DNA of 43,680 bases from Clostridiales bacterium (GCA_017428155.1 JAFRRJ010000014.1:1-43680); one strand, 5' to 3'; shown: positions 7,901-15,174, counted from the stretch's first letter. Translations and numbers: made by a program. The notes: a model not told the origin generated them from the sequence alone.

Positions 7901-8797
7901 TCCACAAGTAAAAGTAACAGACTGATTCTCGTGTTTTTCTCTGGTAGTATGTTTGTCTCCGCTTAAAACAACATCGGATAATTGCAAGACTTTCTCGTGA
8001 ACTGTTGGTTTATTCCCACCTTCCTTAAAATCAAAATTTACATTTTCACAGACATTCTCTAATGGTTCATGTGAAAACGTAATAATAGGAAGATTCTTAT
8101 TCCGGAATTCAGCGATATAGCGCAATTTTTCTTCTAATGAAGTGCAATGAATGCATGATTTAGAGGTTGGTTTCCAACTATACATTCTAAAGTTTGTGTT
8201 AATACTAAAAAAACAAATATCGTCCTTTGGGTAATACTTGTTTTCGCTTGAACCATTCACTCCTAGATTTTTGCAGAATTCATTGAAATAGCGGAGGCGA
8301 TTCTTGCATAAGTCTGTAATTTCTGTTCCTGATTCCTCGGAAGAACATTTAGGTTGATTGATGTTCAAAGCAATGGGTTCCATTACGTCATGATTTCCGG
8401 GACAGATGAACACATTTTCAGGAGGGATTCCTATGCCCTTAATCAACTGGTCAAAAAAGTTAGTAGCTTTGTCAAAAGCCCTTTCATATTCCTTGTCAAG
8501 CATCTCATTATATTCGTTAATGATAATATCTCTGGTATCTTTTATTGAATTTGGTTGTATTTTGGATATAAGATCCATGTAATTCTCAGCTTTTGACAAA
8601 ACCTCACCATACTTTGTTAAGGAATCACGGATTTTCAAGAAAATGCTTGCTGCATCTACAACATCACCGGTAAAAACAAGATAGTCAATCTTGATATCTT
8701 TCAAAGCATCTTTCAAGTTTCCAAGTTTACTCTCAGATAGTTGCCATCTGGTTTCATCACAAAGATGAAAATCTGACAAATGTAAAATGTTAATCAT
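4931..8797 (-). CDS. Metallophosphoesterase-NACHT/STAND-like NTPase fusion
   Basis: This 1,288-aa protein has two recognisable parts. Residues 1-290 form a calcineurin-like metallophosphoesterase with all metal-binding motifs: LSDFH (Asp9, His11), TGDVVD (Asp45), PGNHD (Asn135, His136), SHEP (His243) and GDKH (His283). Around 395-800 is a P-loop NTPase: GNPGVGKST at 438-446 (Walker A), LLIIDG at 518-523 (Walker B), and IRRFLVANFLVRF near 730, which recalls the winged-helix end of NACHT/STAND modules. The last 500 residues are helical, without a recognised family, and occupy the position of the sensor in STAND proteins. GGGGAGGGG precedes the ATG. The gene is AT-rich compared with the chromosome around it and heads a three-gene minus-strand group with two membrane proteins. 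Known STAND proteins with N-terminal enzymatic domains act in anti-phage defence; that this one does is inference. The domain calls are firm, the role is not. Confidence 0.85.
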   Translation of the reverse strand: MINILHLSDFHLCDETRWQLSESKLGNLKDALKDIKIDYLVFTGDVVDAASIFLKIRDSLTKYGEVLSKAENYMDLISKIQPNSIKDTRDIIINEYNEMLDKEYERAFDKATNFFDQLIKGIGIPPENVFICPGNHDVMEPIALNINQPKCSSEESGTEITDLCKNRLRYFNEFCKNLGVNGSSENKYYPKDDICFFSINTNFRMYSWKPTSKSCIHCTSLEEKLRYIAEFRNKNLPIITFSHEPLENVCENVNFDFKEGGNKPTVHEKVLQLSDVVLSGDKHTTREKHENQSVTFTCGNSLRSNHIQYKIVHIDNKDSKYDIESENIIYDQASWKIVPTLKVSNEVFLLSREYLKDLSLKFLCGPSVTEQSTGIPHNFTEIMEKIQPERVQLTSKFFRCGMHVIPRRESESKEHDKQTIFDHIWSKFECNSELCVKGNPGVGKSTLLGAFYLMSLIDYTKGNSRYLPFYFNIQFSSSTKEDNSSNNDMSFHDIKREELIRFIKTSYETAAKHNAPPLLIIDGLAEKVIWKRRDEKESIEGSVRNLLDSLYDSCCKSCLDNPRHLLGIDDHTDLGLPNNGLLRSKDLTGIRLDGLMVSLMPRYKQRFLDMVETYFALFGDSKKAKENAEKFYLKCMELRITDVDYHFLEANANTIMSSSGDDSKNIFDWISQKTNNLFTRRERQKIEKYAFELEMHGLNFVECCDLIKMKDPNDSIEYRSYAIIIEKPDIRRFLVANFLVRFIYNDWKDNAYLSDLNVFIDRRIMSYIKLIIKWEDPTLLVQELYSRYDADKVDVSGIALCNLAYLFSRCKCSGKKFFSENKRLNGDAMELMNHKKKMTQIIASKPEDKLAACNYVEELILNPITREYVRRYQRLYYGDLDCRKWKESNEDTLQKGFDYFRCFQILSVKISNALNQYNPRRYKLLEYDLFTLCDLTLARLQKPHFNDEYTTGIKTLFFDSSYYARDEILQCLVVLLENYLNNTRLESKVACEGSHPLVYHYFDYAISEFRNVLNALKPNDKNTNDGDAILGTCAKQYNALLTYLNSERLGWRIRSSMSELGEDDFKSLSSQYMYDPNRQLIEADRRDGANPDKKVITELESNKVASVVLIAQLFLPDDVNKLPKIDESTYRNVDLEQYDKSLIISLLLLRYCGKGQAGDCTPAASSSYQDKILGEQHEYTCDILMPFILQGNTNLGEVFNLINQDYVSERKQKTGNINLLIASEIEMIQLEYQYYLTLKNFASSNNNMSYFSPERKKEFEKDFEGKILFCEHIEKALIKYNPYFVNVL

Positions 8798-8923
8798 TTA
8801 TTGCCCCTCCCCTAGTAAATGATATTGAATTGAGATGAGAATTAAACACATTCAAAAAGAGAAAGGGGTAGTATTTGTTCCCGCATAATTACACCCATAA
8901 TCCCCCAAATGATGTTCAGTATA

Positions 8924-8929
8924 ATTATA
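8924..8929 (-). promoter_or_regulatory. Possible -10 element upstream of the NTPase gene
   Basis: The minus strand reads TATAAT within a near-palindromic TATAATTATA stretch, so a -10-like box is present on both strands between the diverging NTPase (8797) and MBL-fold (8990) genes. No convincing -35 is seen on either side. It is an AT-rich region, so chance occurrence is possible. Confidence 0.3.
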
Positions 8930-8989
8930 TACAAACCATAGTAAAAATAAACATGCAGAAACCTTATAGATTTACGTTAAACTTTCATT

Positions 8990-9577
8990 ATGATCTTTAC
9001 ACTTACATACAGCCCAACCCACACCTTCCTTCTTAAAGGAACCACGTCCGGCGTCCTAATCGATACCGGCTATGCCGGAACGTTGCCGGCGTTTTATAAA
9101 GCCATTAAGGCTCAAGGGATTAAGGTGTCTGATATCACCTATGTGCTGTGCACTCATTTCCATCCGGATCACTGCGGTCTGGTAAGCAGTCTGATGGAGC
9201 AGGGAGCAGGTCTGATACTTATGGAGTCTCAGGTCGATTACGTTCATTTCCCGGATCCTATTTTTGCCAGAGAACCGCATCTTCAATACAAACCAATAGA
9301 CGGGTGCAAAGCCAAGGTGGTTTCGTTTGAAGACTCGCGAACATTTTGGGAGACACTGGGAATACAGGGAACGATCTTATCTACTCCAAGCCATAGCCCG
9401 GACAGCGTATCGGTCATATTGGACGATGGAACGGCGGTTGTCGGAGATCTGGAGCCGCTCCCTTATCTTGAAGCTTATTCTGATAACGAAGCGCTCAAGG
9501 CTGACTGGGAAAAAGTGTTGAGTTACAGTCCTAAGCGGATACTCTATGCTCATGCAAATGAGCAGATACTCCCCTGA
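8990..9577 (+). CDS. MBL-fold metallo-hydrolase
   Basis: The 195-aa product has the metallo-beta-lactamase fold signature: an N-terminal beta strand with LIDTGYAG, the zinc motif THFHPDH at about residues 56-62, a further TPSHSPDSVS segment carrying the third-His motif, and VGDLEP supplying the bridging Asp; a YAHAN near the end probably gives the last His. At this size it is a minimal, single-domain, soluble hydrolase; substrate cannot be predicted. There is no clear Shine-Dalgarno before the ATG, so the exact start is less certain than the frame. It diverges from the NTPase gene and converges with the membrane protein gene at 9769. Its base composition is again chromosome-like, marking the right border of the AT-rich island. 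Confidence 0.85.
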   Translation: MIFTLTYSPTHTFLLKGTTSGVLIDTGYAGTLPAFYKAIKAQGIKVSDITYVLCTHFHPDHCGLVSSLMEQGAGLILMESQVDYVHFPDPIFAREPHLQYKPIDGCKAKVVSFEDSRTFWETLGIQGTILSTPSHSPDSVSVILDDGTAVVGDLEPLPYLEAYSDNEALKADWEKVLSYSPKRILYAHANEQILP

Positions 9578-9586
9578 ACAGCAGAA

Positions 9587-9606
9587 AACCCGAGGGGGCT
9601 CGGGTT
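9587..9606. terminator. Hairpin between convergent genes, probable bidirectional terminator
   Basis: AACCCGAG (9587-9594) pairs with CTCGGGTT (9599-9606) around a 4-nt loop, 10 bp after the MBL gene stop. The minus-strand side is followed by TTCTGC after the stem's own TT, the plus side by AGTCTG, so the U-run is weak on both. Position between converging genes supports a terminator role. The remaining bases to 9768 show nothing else I can identify. Confidence 0.5.
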
Positions 9607-9768
9607 AGTCTGTGGGGGGAGGGTATGAAAACAATTTATTGCTTGTTGATGCAATTATCTCCCCTGTACCTTAAATGAACTTAAAAGCATGGAAAAAATT
9701 TTGCAGGTCTTTTATAGACACCTGTTTTTCAAAGCGGGCACCCCAAAATAGCTACCGGAATACAGTAT

Positions 9769-10686
9769 TCAGTTTGCCTTGACCGACTCTGTCTTAGGTG
9801 CCATTCTGTTTGTCGGGAAGGTCTCCGTTTTTATGTTTTCGACGAGGAACCTGTTAAGAAGGAGTTCTGCGGTGAGTTTGTCTAAGCAGCGGTAGTCTCT
9901 GTGGGTGTTATTGTTTTCGTGGATTCTTATGAAGTGGCAGGTGTCATCCCAGCCGCGGCTTACGTGAATACAGCATGAGTAGTGCTCGGCTTTGGTGATG
10001 TTTACGAGCTTGCAGACGCGGAATTCCTCGGGTGAATATACGACGTAATACGTATTGCCGACTGCCATAAGACCCAGATTGAGATCGTGGTAGGTCGCAT
10101 TCATGAAGTCGCGGTTTACGTCATCCGGATCGAACCCCTGCTTTATTATGGCGGCATCGAGCTTGTCGGCCGGGGTGAAGCCGTAGTCATGATAGAAGCC
10201 CATAGCCATGACGATCGTGATAAACGTTCCGGCGACAAGAATGGCACAGATGATCAAGGGAACGCTTGTCTCTTTACTGTCGATAAGCATTAGAATCAGC
10301 AATATGGCGATTCCTATGGATGCTGCAGATGCAGAAATGATCCGGCCCTTTCTGGCCTTCTTGCTCACGTTGTCTAAGATCTCATACATATCCTTGCCTT
10401 CTCTCGGCCTGTCCATGAGAGACACGTGTGCTTCAAAAGAAGCTTCTTCGTTTTTTTTGGTGAGCGGGTCAGGGAAAGTGTCGAGTTCAAAGTGGCGGCT
10501 TACCACATGAATGATCACAAACCAGATAACGATAAAAAGAACGACCATGCCGGCAAAGACCGGGAAGCTGATCATGTCATTTAGAACGAGCATGATTATA
10601 CCGGTCATGCCTAAGCCTAACAGCAGTACCCAGACGATAGCAAAAATCAGAAATTTTATCTTGTTATTCTTATTATCCATACACAA
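9769..10686 (-). CDS. Membrane protein, function unknown
   Basis: The 305-aa product has four hydrophobic helices in two pairs (about residues 10-35, 42-65, 117-135 and 143-165) and a soluble C-terminal half containing HDYGFTPADKLDAAIIKQGF and a short beta-rich stretch (NTYYVVYSPEEFRVCKLV). No named family was recognised. Start choice: AAGGG lies 8 nt before a TTG at 10686 and 14 nt before the ATG at 10680, so a TTG start is better spaced, though the ATG two codons later is also possible. It diverges from the glycerate kinase gene, and the 93-bp gap must hold promoters for both. Confidence 0.75.
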   Translation of the reverse strand: MCMDNKNNKIKFLIFAIVWVLLLGLGMTGIIMLVLNDMISFPVFAGMVVLFIVIWFVIIHVVSRHFELDTFPDPLTKKNEEASFEAHVSLMDRPREGKDMYEILDNVSKKARKGRIISASAASIGIAILLILMLIDSKETSVPLIICAILVAGTFITIVMAMGFYHDYGFTPADKLDAAIIKQGFDPDDVNRDFMNATYHDLNLGLMAVGNTYYVVYSPEEFRVCKLVNITKAEHYSCCIHVSRGWDDTCHFIRIHENNNTHRDYRCLDKLTAELLLNRFLVENIKTETFPTNRMAPKTESVKAN

Positions 10687-10743
10687 ATTATATACCCTTT
10701 GCAGATTACAATTACAGAGGGTATTTATCTGTTTTCTCTTTTG

Positions 10744-10769
10744 TATAATACTAGGAGTTACTTAACTCC
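10744..10769 (+). promoter_or_regulatory. -10 box and start-site inverted repeat before glycerate kinase
   Basis: TATAAT at 10744-10749 is followed by GGAGTT-actt-AACTCC (10754-10769), a perfect 6-bp inverted repeat at the expected transcription start, abutting the Shine-Dalgarno GGAGG (10770-10774). It could be an operator or a 5' hairpin affecting translation. No good -35 was found. Confidence 0.45.
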
Positions 10770-10779
10770 GGAGGTCGTT

Positions 10780-11877
10780 ATGAAAGCAGTCGTTGCGATG
10801 GATTCGTTTAAGGGAAGCCTTACTTCTATGGAGGCCGGCAGTGCTGTTAAGAAAGGGATCCTGCGTGCGCTTCCGGATGCTGAAGTTACAGTGATTCCGT
10901 TAGCTGACGGGGGAGAAGGGACAGTCGATGCCATAGCGCCTTTTGTAAACGGAATAACGAAGAATCTTACGGTAACCGGTCCGCGTGCATTTCCGATAAA
11001 GACTAAATATATTTACTCGTCTGACAGCAGGACAGCTTATATCGAGATGGCTGAATCTGCCGGTCTGACGCTCATTCCGCCGGAGAAAAGAAATCCTTAT
11101 TTCACATCGACTTACGGTGTCGGAGAGGTCATGAAAGATGCGATAAGGAACGGAGCGGAAAAACTTGTTATCTGTATCGGAGGGAGCGCCACTAATGACG
11201 GCGGCGCAGGCATGCTGCAGGCTCTCGGTGCAAGTCTGACTGACAAAAACGGAGACGAGATAAGGTTTGGCGCGCTCGGTTTAAGGGATCTTTGCGCGGT
11301 CGATCTGAGCGGTCTTATCACAAAAAATATACAGATAACTGTTGCGTGTGACGTTACAAATCCTTTGTGCGGACCTGACGGTGCAAGCCATGTCTACGGA
11401 CCGCAGAAGGGTGCTTCTTATGAAGAGTGCTGCGAGATGGACAAGTGGCTTGAATTATATGCAAAACTATGCGGATTTGACCCGTTTGAGAAAGGTACCG
11501 GCGCGGCCGGCGGCATGAGTTTTGCATTGAAGAATATACTCGGTGCGAGCCTTGAGTCAGGTGCCGGTATCGTGATGAAGATAACCGGTGCTGAAGACCT
11601 GATCAGGAACAGCGATATCGTTGTAACAGGCGAGGGAAGGATGGACAGCCAGACCGTTAACGGCAAGGCGCCTTACATGATATTGGAGGCGGGAAAGAAG
11701 TACGGCAAGCCGGTTTACGGAATCTGCGGTGTGCTTGGTGACGGCTACGAAGAGTGCCTCAAGGCGGGGTTTAAAAATATAGCTCCGCTTGCAGTGCCGT
11801 CGATGGTTGCAAGCGAAGCAATTGGGAGTGTAGAAGAGGTTGCTTTTGTTATGTTTTCGAGCTTGGCGAATGCTTAA
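10780..11877 (+). CDS. glxK: Glycerate kinase (glycerate 2-kinase family)
   Basis: From the ATG at 10780 (GGAGG 5 nt upstream; longer upstream frame has no ribosome site) the product has 365 aa, typical of the GlxK/GarK family. It begins MKAVVAMDSFKGSLTSMEA, the family's N-terminal signature, followed by PLADGGEGT, GGSATNDGGAGMLQALGA, CDVTNPLCG, GPQKGA, GAAGGM and VTGEGRMD, all in family order. The enzyme phosphorylates D-glycerate with ATP in the cytosol, usually giving 2-phosphoglycerate that feeds into lower glycolysis from glyoxylate, sugar-acid or serine breakdown. No pathway partners are adjacent. Its TAA overlaps the stop codon of the convergent lipoprotein gene. Confidence 0.95.
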   Translation: MKAVVAMDSFKGSLTSMEAGSAVKKGILRALPDAEVTVIPLADGGEGTVDAIAPFVNGITKNLTVTGPRAFPIKTKYIYSSDSRTAYIEMAESAGLTLIPPEKRNPYFTSTYGVGEVMKDAIRNGAEKLVICIGGSATNDGGAGMLQALGASLTDKNGDEIRFGALGLRDLCAVDLSGLITKNIQITVACDVTNPLCGPDGASHVYGPQKGASYEECCEMDKWLELYAKLCGFDPFEKGTGAAGGMSFALKNILGASLESGAGIVMKITGAEDLIRNSDIVVTGEGRMDSQTVNGKAPYMILEAGKKYGKPVYGICGVLGDGYEECLKAGFKNIAPLAVPSMVASEAIGSVEEVAFVMFSSLANA

Positions 11878-12395
11878 GCGAAGACAAACAGGTAAGTGTT
11901 TCCGTTATCTTCAGCAAGATAGAAATATCCGGGGATAGACTTGATGCCGGTGCCCTGCCTGAATCTGGTGTGATAACTTACAGGCGTCATCTGTTTTAAT
12001 TCCAGGACATATTCGTGATCCTGAAATCCCGGGATCAGATCATTGGTGTATTCCTGACCCTTACCGAGATTTTCTTCCATGAATGCTTTAAGATCTTCGA
12101 CTCTGTCGTCTTTTACGAGGATCCTTATCATGGCATATCCATCCTTGGACATGTCGTTAAGTTCCATTTCTGCTTCTTTTGTATACTCACCGAAGTCAAA
12201 GCCTAAGATGCCTGACAGATATTTGTCGATCTCTTTTGTATCATCGGTTCTCAATGCCCTGCTGACCGTTCTGTCACCGGGCCTTTCCCCGCGGTTCCTT
12301 CCTCTTGTACCGGTGCATGCAGTAAGAGATGCGATGGAGACTAATGCGAGGATAAGTGCTATAGACCGTCTTGCAATGCATATATTTTTAAACAT
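11874..12395 (-). CDS. Small predicted lipoprotein
   Basis: The 173-aa protein has a basic N-terminus, a hydrophobic helix and a lipobox ending in LTAC, so it should be lipid-anchored at Cys27. The mature part is charged and carries 'GFDFGEYTKEAEMELNDMSKDGYAMIRILVKDDRVEDLKAFMEENLGKG', which I read from its pattern as a small alpha/beta domain; a related layout (short hydrophobic leader, 'ddveFakkvyd'-like helix) is seen in the lipoprotein at 16895. No named family. The stop codon shares bases 11875-11876 with the stop codon of glycerate kinase on the other strand. Confidence 0.75.
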   Translation of the reverse strand: MFKNICIARRSIALILALVSIASLTACTGTRGRNRGERPGDRTVSRALRTDDTKEIDKYLSGILGFDFGEYTKEAEMELNDMSKDGYAMIRILVKDDRVEDLKAFMEENLGKGQEYTNDLIPGFQDHEYVLELKQMTPVSYHTRFRQGTGIKSIPGYFYLAEDNGNTYLFVFA

Positions 12396-12465
12396 TTTGT
12401 TGTCCTCCGGTTGGCTTTATACCATGAATACAAACGCGGAGAATAAAATGTTGCAGCAATTATAA

Positions 12466-12491
12466 AACCCGGCGGAAAGGACCACCGGGTT
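12466..12491 (-). terminator. Probable terminator after the XRE/zinc-ribbon gene
   Basis: On the minus strand AACCCGG-loop-CCGGGTT (plus 12466-12491) is followed by TTATAATTGC. It lies about 105 bp downstream of the gene ending at 12596 and 70 bp upstream of the next minus-strand lipoprotein. The U-run is short. Confidence 0.5.
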
Positions 12492-12595
12492 CATGCAAAG
12501 AATAATTAGCGATTAGGTGAATTCTCTATTATCGCCAAGATTGATTATACTGCTTTTTTACGTGAGAGCAATCATTCTGACGACATAGATCTGTA

Positions 12596-13039
12596 TTATT
12601 TCCAGTGCTCGAGTTCCGAGAGATAACTGTCGTACTGAGTGCGTCTCGCATCGTCTGTAAGATTATCGGGATTCGGCATGTGAGTTATCAGGAATTCAAT
12701 GAGAGTTTCCTTGGTCTTATAAACAAACTTGCCGTCTGTGTAGCACCATGTGCAGTATTCTTCATTGAATTCCCCGTCGGGTTCCTTGCTGATCATGGAA
12801 TCTTCGGTAAGCGGCATGCCGCAGCACTGGCAAAAGAGCTGTCTGGGGCTTCCGAGGAGAGTGTTGATAGAGATATTGAACTCTCTCGAAAGGATCTTAA
12901 GCGTCTCTGTGTTAGGCTGAGTCTCGCCCATCTCCCAGCGGCTTACAGCCTGTCTTGTAACCAGGATCTTTTCTGCCATCTGATCCTGTGTCAGATTATT
13001 GTCTTCACGGAGTTTCTTCAAAACGTCTTTGGTTTCCAT
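12596..13039 (-). CDS. XRE-family regulator with C-terminal zinc ribbon
   Basis: Residues 1-60 form a HTH_3/Cro-type helix-turn-helix: LREDNNLTQDQMAEKILVTR followed by QAVSRWEMGETQPNTETL, the classical pattern. After a linker comes FCQCCGMPL...EEYCTWCYTDG, four to five Cys in CxxC-type pairs, matching the 'putative zinc ribbon' domain (PF12674-like) common in Clostridia and typically fused to XRE domains. The total of 147 aa is normal for this fusion. It probably binds DNA as a dimer; target and signal are unknown. AAGGAGAATAGAT precedes the ATG. It lies upstream of no obvious partner; the next gene on this strand, 76 bp downstream of dcd's end, is separately spaced. Confidence 0.9.
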   Translation of the reverse strand: METKDVLKKLREDNNLTQDQMAEKILVTRQAVSRWEMGETQPNTETLKILSREFNISINTLLGSPRQLFCQCCGMPLTEDSMISKEPDGEFNEEYCTWCYTDGKFVYKTKETLIEFLITHMPNPDNLTDDARRTQYDSYLSELEHWK

Positions 13040-13156
13040 ATCTATTCTCCTTTGGTGTTTACCGTGTTTGTTGTTGTACCTTAAGTATGTATTTTGAAAA
13101 TGCTCAAGTAAAGCAACATGCTGTTGCTCCCGCGCGTGAAGGTTTTATTATGAAGA

Positions 13157-13693
13157 TCAGATGCTTTCCTTATCCATGAATACTCTTGATCCGGTAGCGC
13201 CCCTCTGTCCCTGGTATTTGCCGTCATATGGATTAAGTGCATGTTCGTCGAGTTTCGCGAAAACAAGCTGCCCGACTCTTCTTCCTGCCTGAAGTTCAAT
13301 GGCGCAGCGGTTGGCGTTGAAGAGTTCCAACGTGATCTCTCCCTTGAATCCCGGATCGACCCATCCTGCGTTCTGGATGAACAGGCCCATACGTCCAAGC
13401 GAACTTCTCCCTTCCACAAATGCAGTCAGGTCGTCCGGAAGCTCGAAAAATTCCATCGTAGTTGCAAGCACGAACTGGCCGGGCAGGATGATGTATTTAT
13501 CAGCAGTGATGGTCTTGTACTTTATCTCGGAACTAAGTGAGATCATGCCCGTCGGACTGTCATCAACGATGCTGAATGTATTGCCGAGTCTTATATCAAC
13601 GCTCGCAGGCTGTACCTGTTCTTTTGTTAAAGGTTCGATTACGAGAGACTTTTCCTCAAGCATTCTGAAGATGGTTTTGTCTGAAAGGATCAT
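13157..13693 (-). CDS. dcd: dCTP deaminase (Dcd/DUT family)
   Basis: The 178-aa protein shows the complete Dcd signature: [61 protein letters not shown] and GQLVFAKLD, plus a C-terminal GQRGATGSR lid. The Ser/Arg of RSSLGR and the Glu of LELFN correspond to the catalytic residues of the family. The enzyme is a cytosolic trimer that deaminates dCTP to dUTP for thymidylate synthesis; some relatives also hydrolyse dUTP to dUMP, which I cannot decide from sequence. GAGGT precedes the ATG. It is a single gene, upstream of the XRE regulator on the same strand and divergent from mazEF. Confidence 0.95.
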   Translation of the reverse strand: MILSDKTIFRMLEEKSLVIEPLTKEQVQPASVDIRLGNTFSIVDDSPTGMISLSSEIKYKTITADKYIILPGQFVLATTMEFFELPDDLTAFVEGRSSLGRMGLFIQNAGWVDPGFKGEITLELFNANRCAIELQAGRRVGQLVFAKLDEHALNPYDGKYQGQRGATGSRVFMDKESI

Positions 13694-13824
13694 GGTAATA
13701 CCTCATTTATATAATCTGCTGTACAGAGCAGCGGAACTCCATTCTAACATTGATGAGTGAGAATAAGAAACTGTCCGCAAAAGCGAAGCAGATATGCTTG
13801 ATAAGAACATTGAGCATGTATATA

Positions 13825-13840
13825 CTATGTATAAACATAG
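13825..13840 (+). promoter_or_regulatory. Palindrome immediately before mazE, likely autoregulatory operator
   Basis: CTATGT-ATAA-ACATAG is a perfect 6-bp inverted repeat with a 4-nt spacer, overlapping the mazE Shine-Dalgarno (GGGGGTG) and 13 bp before the ATG. MazE-type antitoxins typically bind palindromes over their own promoter, so this is the natural candidate operator. Binding is inference. Confidence 0.6.
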
Positions 13841-13853
13841 GGGGTGAATATTT

Positions 13854-14099
13854 ATGACTGTCACGATACAAAAATGGGGGAACAGCCAGGGAATCAGGAT
13901 TCCAAAATATATTTTGGATGAGCTTACCTGGTCAGAGAATGAGACAGTTGATCTGACAGTAGAAGGCGGGAAGATTATTATCGAGCGGGCCGTCTTTGAT
14001 CAGAGACCCAGCATAATGGATCTCTTTGAAGGTTATAAAGGTAAATATGAGCCTGAGAATATCGACTGGGGCGATCCCTCAGGGAGGGAAGTATGGTAA
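13854..14099 (+). CDS. mazE: MazE-type antitoxin (AbrB/SpoVT fold)
   Basis: The 81-aa product has the MazE swapped-hairpin DNA-binding signature: TVTIQKWGNSQGIRIPKYIL at the N-terminus, followed by V.L.VEGGKIIIE. The C-terminal 35 residues are acidic and unstructured in appearance (GYKGKYEPENIDWGDPSGRE), as expected for the tail that wraps over the toxin and blocks its active site. GGGGGTG precedes the ATG. It overlaps mazF by 7 bp, indicating translational coupling, and has a palindrome at its 5' end that fits self-repression. Confidence 0.93.
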   Translation: MTVTIQKWGNSQGIRIPKYILDELTWSENETVDLTVEGGKIIIERAVFDQRPSIMDLFEGYKGKYEPENIDWGDPSGREVW

Positions 14100-14422
14100 A
14101 GCAGGGAGATATTATCAAGGTCAGCTTTGATCCGAATTCCGGTCATGAACAGGCAGGCTTCCGCCAGGCTCTTATCATCAGCAATAATGAATTCATTAAG
14201 CGAACGAAGCTTGCTGTCGTCTGTCCGATAACCAATACTTTCAGCGGTTTCCCTCTGCATGTTCCGCTTGATGGCCGCACATCAACCACAGGAGCCATCT
14301 TATGTGAGCATATCAGAACACTCGATCTGAATTCGAGAAAAAGCAGATATATAGAAAGAGTACCTGAAGATATACTCAAGCTTGTTACAGATATAGTAGC
14401 CGCAGAGATCGAGATGATCTGA
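14093..14422 (+). CDS. mazF: MazF-type endoribonuclease toxin
   Basis: The 109-aa protein fits the PemK/MazF family in length and order of motifs: QGDIIKVSFDPNSGHEQAGF at the N-terminus, RQALIISNN, VCPITN, and a C-terminal segment of repeated hydrophobic helices (LKLVTDIVAAEIEM). The Arg of GFRQALII and the Thr of CPIT correspond to the catalytic pair. Such toxins cut single-stranded mRNA at short recognition sequences when the antitoxin is degraded; the recognition sequence cannot be inferred. It starts inside mazE and has its own GGAGGGAAGT-like site. The stop codon is built into a 12-bp hairpin. Confidence 0.93.
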   Translation: MVKQGDIIKVSFDPNSGHEQAGFRQALIISNNEFIKRTKLAVVCPITNTFSGFPLHVPLDGRTSTTGAILCEHIRTLDLNSRKSRYIERVPEDILKLVTDIVAAEIEMI

Positions 14423-14443
14423 CTGTGATAATCAGATCATCTC
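14411..14443 (+). terminator. 12-bp perfect hairpin spanning the mazF stop codon
   Basis: GAGATGATCTGA (14411-14422) pairs perfectly with TCAGATCATCTC (14432-14443) around a 9-nt loop; the mazF TGA is the last triplet of the left arm. What follows is TATTATGTTTG, not a clean U-run, so it may stabilise the mRNA end or terminate weakly. It lies between converging genes. Confidence 0.5.
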
Positions 14444-14487
14444 TATTATGTTTGCAAACATGACCTGCGCTTTGTTGCGGGATCCCG

Positions 14488-15174
14488 TTATCTGACGAGT
14501 CTGACAGCCTCTTTAAATCCCTTTGCTCTCCCGTAAGTAAGGCTCGCCTTGACCTCGTTCATAGCAGATAATTTTCTGCAGTTGACGGGAACCAGATCGT
14601 TGTACTGCTCAAGCTCTTTCTTGAGATTATTGCGCTGCTTGATGAGATCGTCATTTCTCTCTTTTACCTTGTTCCTGTTCATTGAGAGGACAAGGTTCGA
14701 ATCAGCGATCTTGTTATTTGCCTTCTCACGCTGCTTGATCGAGATGACCGCACCGAGAATAAGCACAGCAATAGGAAGTATAAATACCAATATAAACGGC
14801 CATGCATGGTCAGGTTCACGTGCGAGCGTGCGGCCGAACAGATTGAAATTGACAACGAATATGCCTGCACCGATGACCAGCCATTTCCAGAAGAATCTGA
14901 TGAATGAATAAGTCTTCAGATTGGTGTTGAGCGGCTTTGTCAGCTCGGCACCCGTGGCTTCGATCTCTTTGTTGAGATTTGCCATTTCCGCATATTTCTT
15001 TATGAGCTTGTCAGCAAGGACAATGCTTTCTTCCAGGCTCAGATCAGGCTCTACGGATTCAGTCGGAACGGACTCTGGCTGAACAGGTGATGCGGCGGAT
15101 ATGATTTTCGCGCCGCACGCATTACAAAACAGGGAACCGTCACTTAATTCATTACCACAGTTTTGACAATACAT
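14488..15174 (-). CDS. Zinc-ribbon/coiled-coil membrane protein, paralogue 3 of 3
   Basis: The 228-aa protein begins with a zinc ribbon (CQNCGNELSDGSLFCNACG), then a Ser/Pro linker, a SLEESIVLADKLIKKYAE helix, and a pair of membrane helices at about residues 92-112 and 125-146. A charged coiled coil (about 147-195) follows, and the C-terminal VPVNCRKLSAMNEV...GRAKGFKEAV motif. The same architecture is found in the two genes upstream on this strand (15190 and 15961), which are clear paralogues. Both termini are probably cytoplasmic. No function is known to me; the family resembles zinc-ribbon membrane proteins widespread in Clostridia. GAGGTC precedes the ATG, 15 bp after the previous gene. 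Confidence 0.85.
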   Translation of the reverse strand: MYCQNCGNELSDGSLFCNACGAKIISAASPVQPESVPTESVEPDLSLEESIVLADKLIKKYAEMANLNKEIEATGAELTKPLNTNLKTYSFIRFFWKWLVIGAGIFVVNFNLFGRTLAREPDHAWPFILVFILPIAVLILGAVISIKQREKANNKIADSNLVLSMNRNKVKERNDDLIKQRNNLKKELEQYNDLVPVNCRKLSAMNEVKASLTYGRAKGFKEAVRLVR

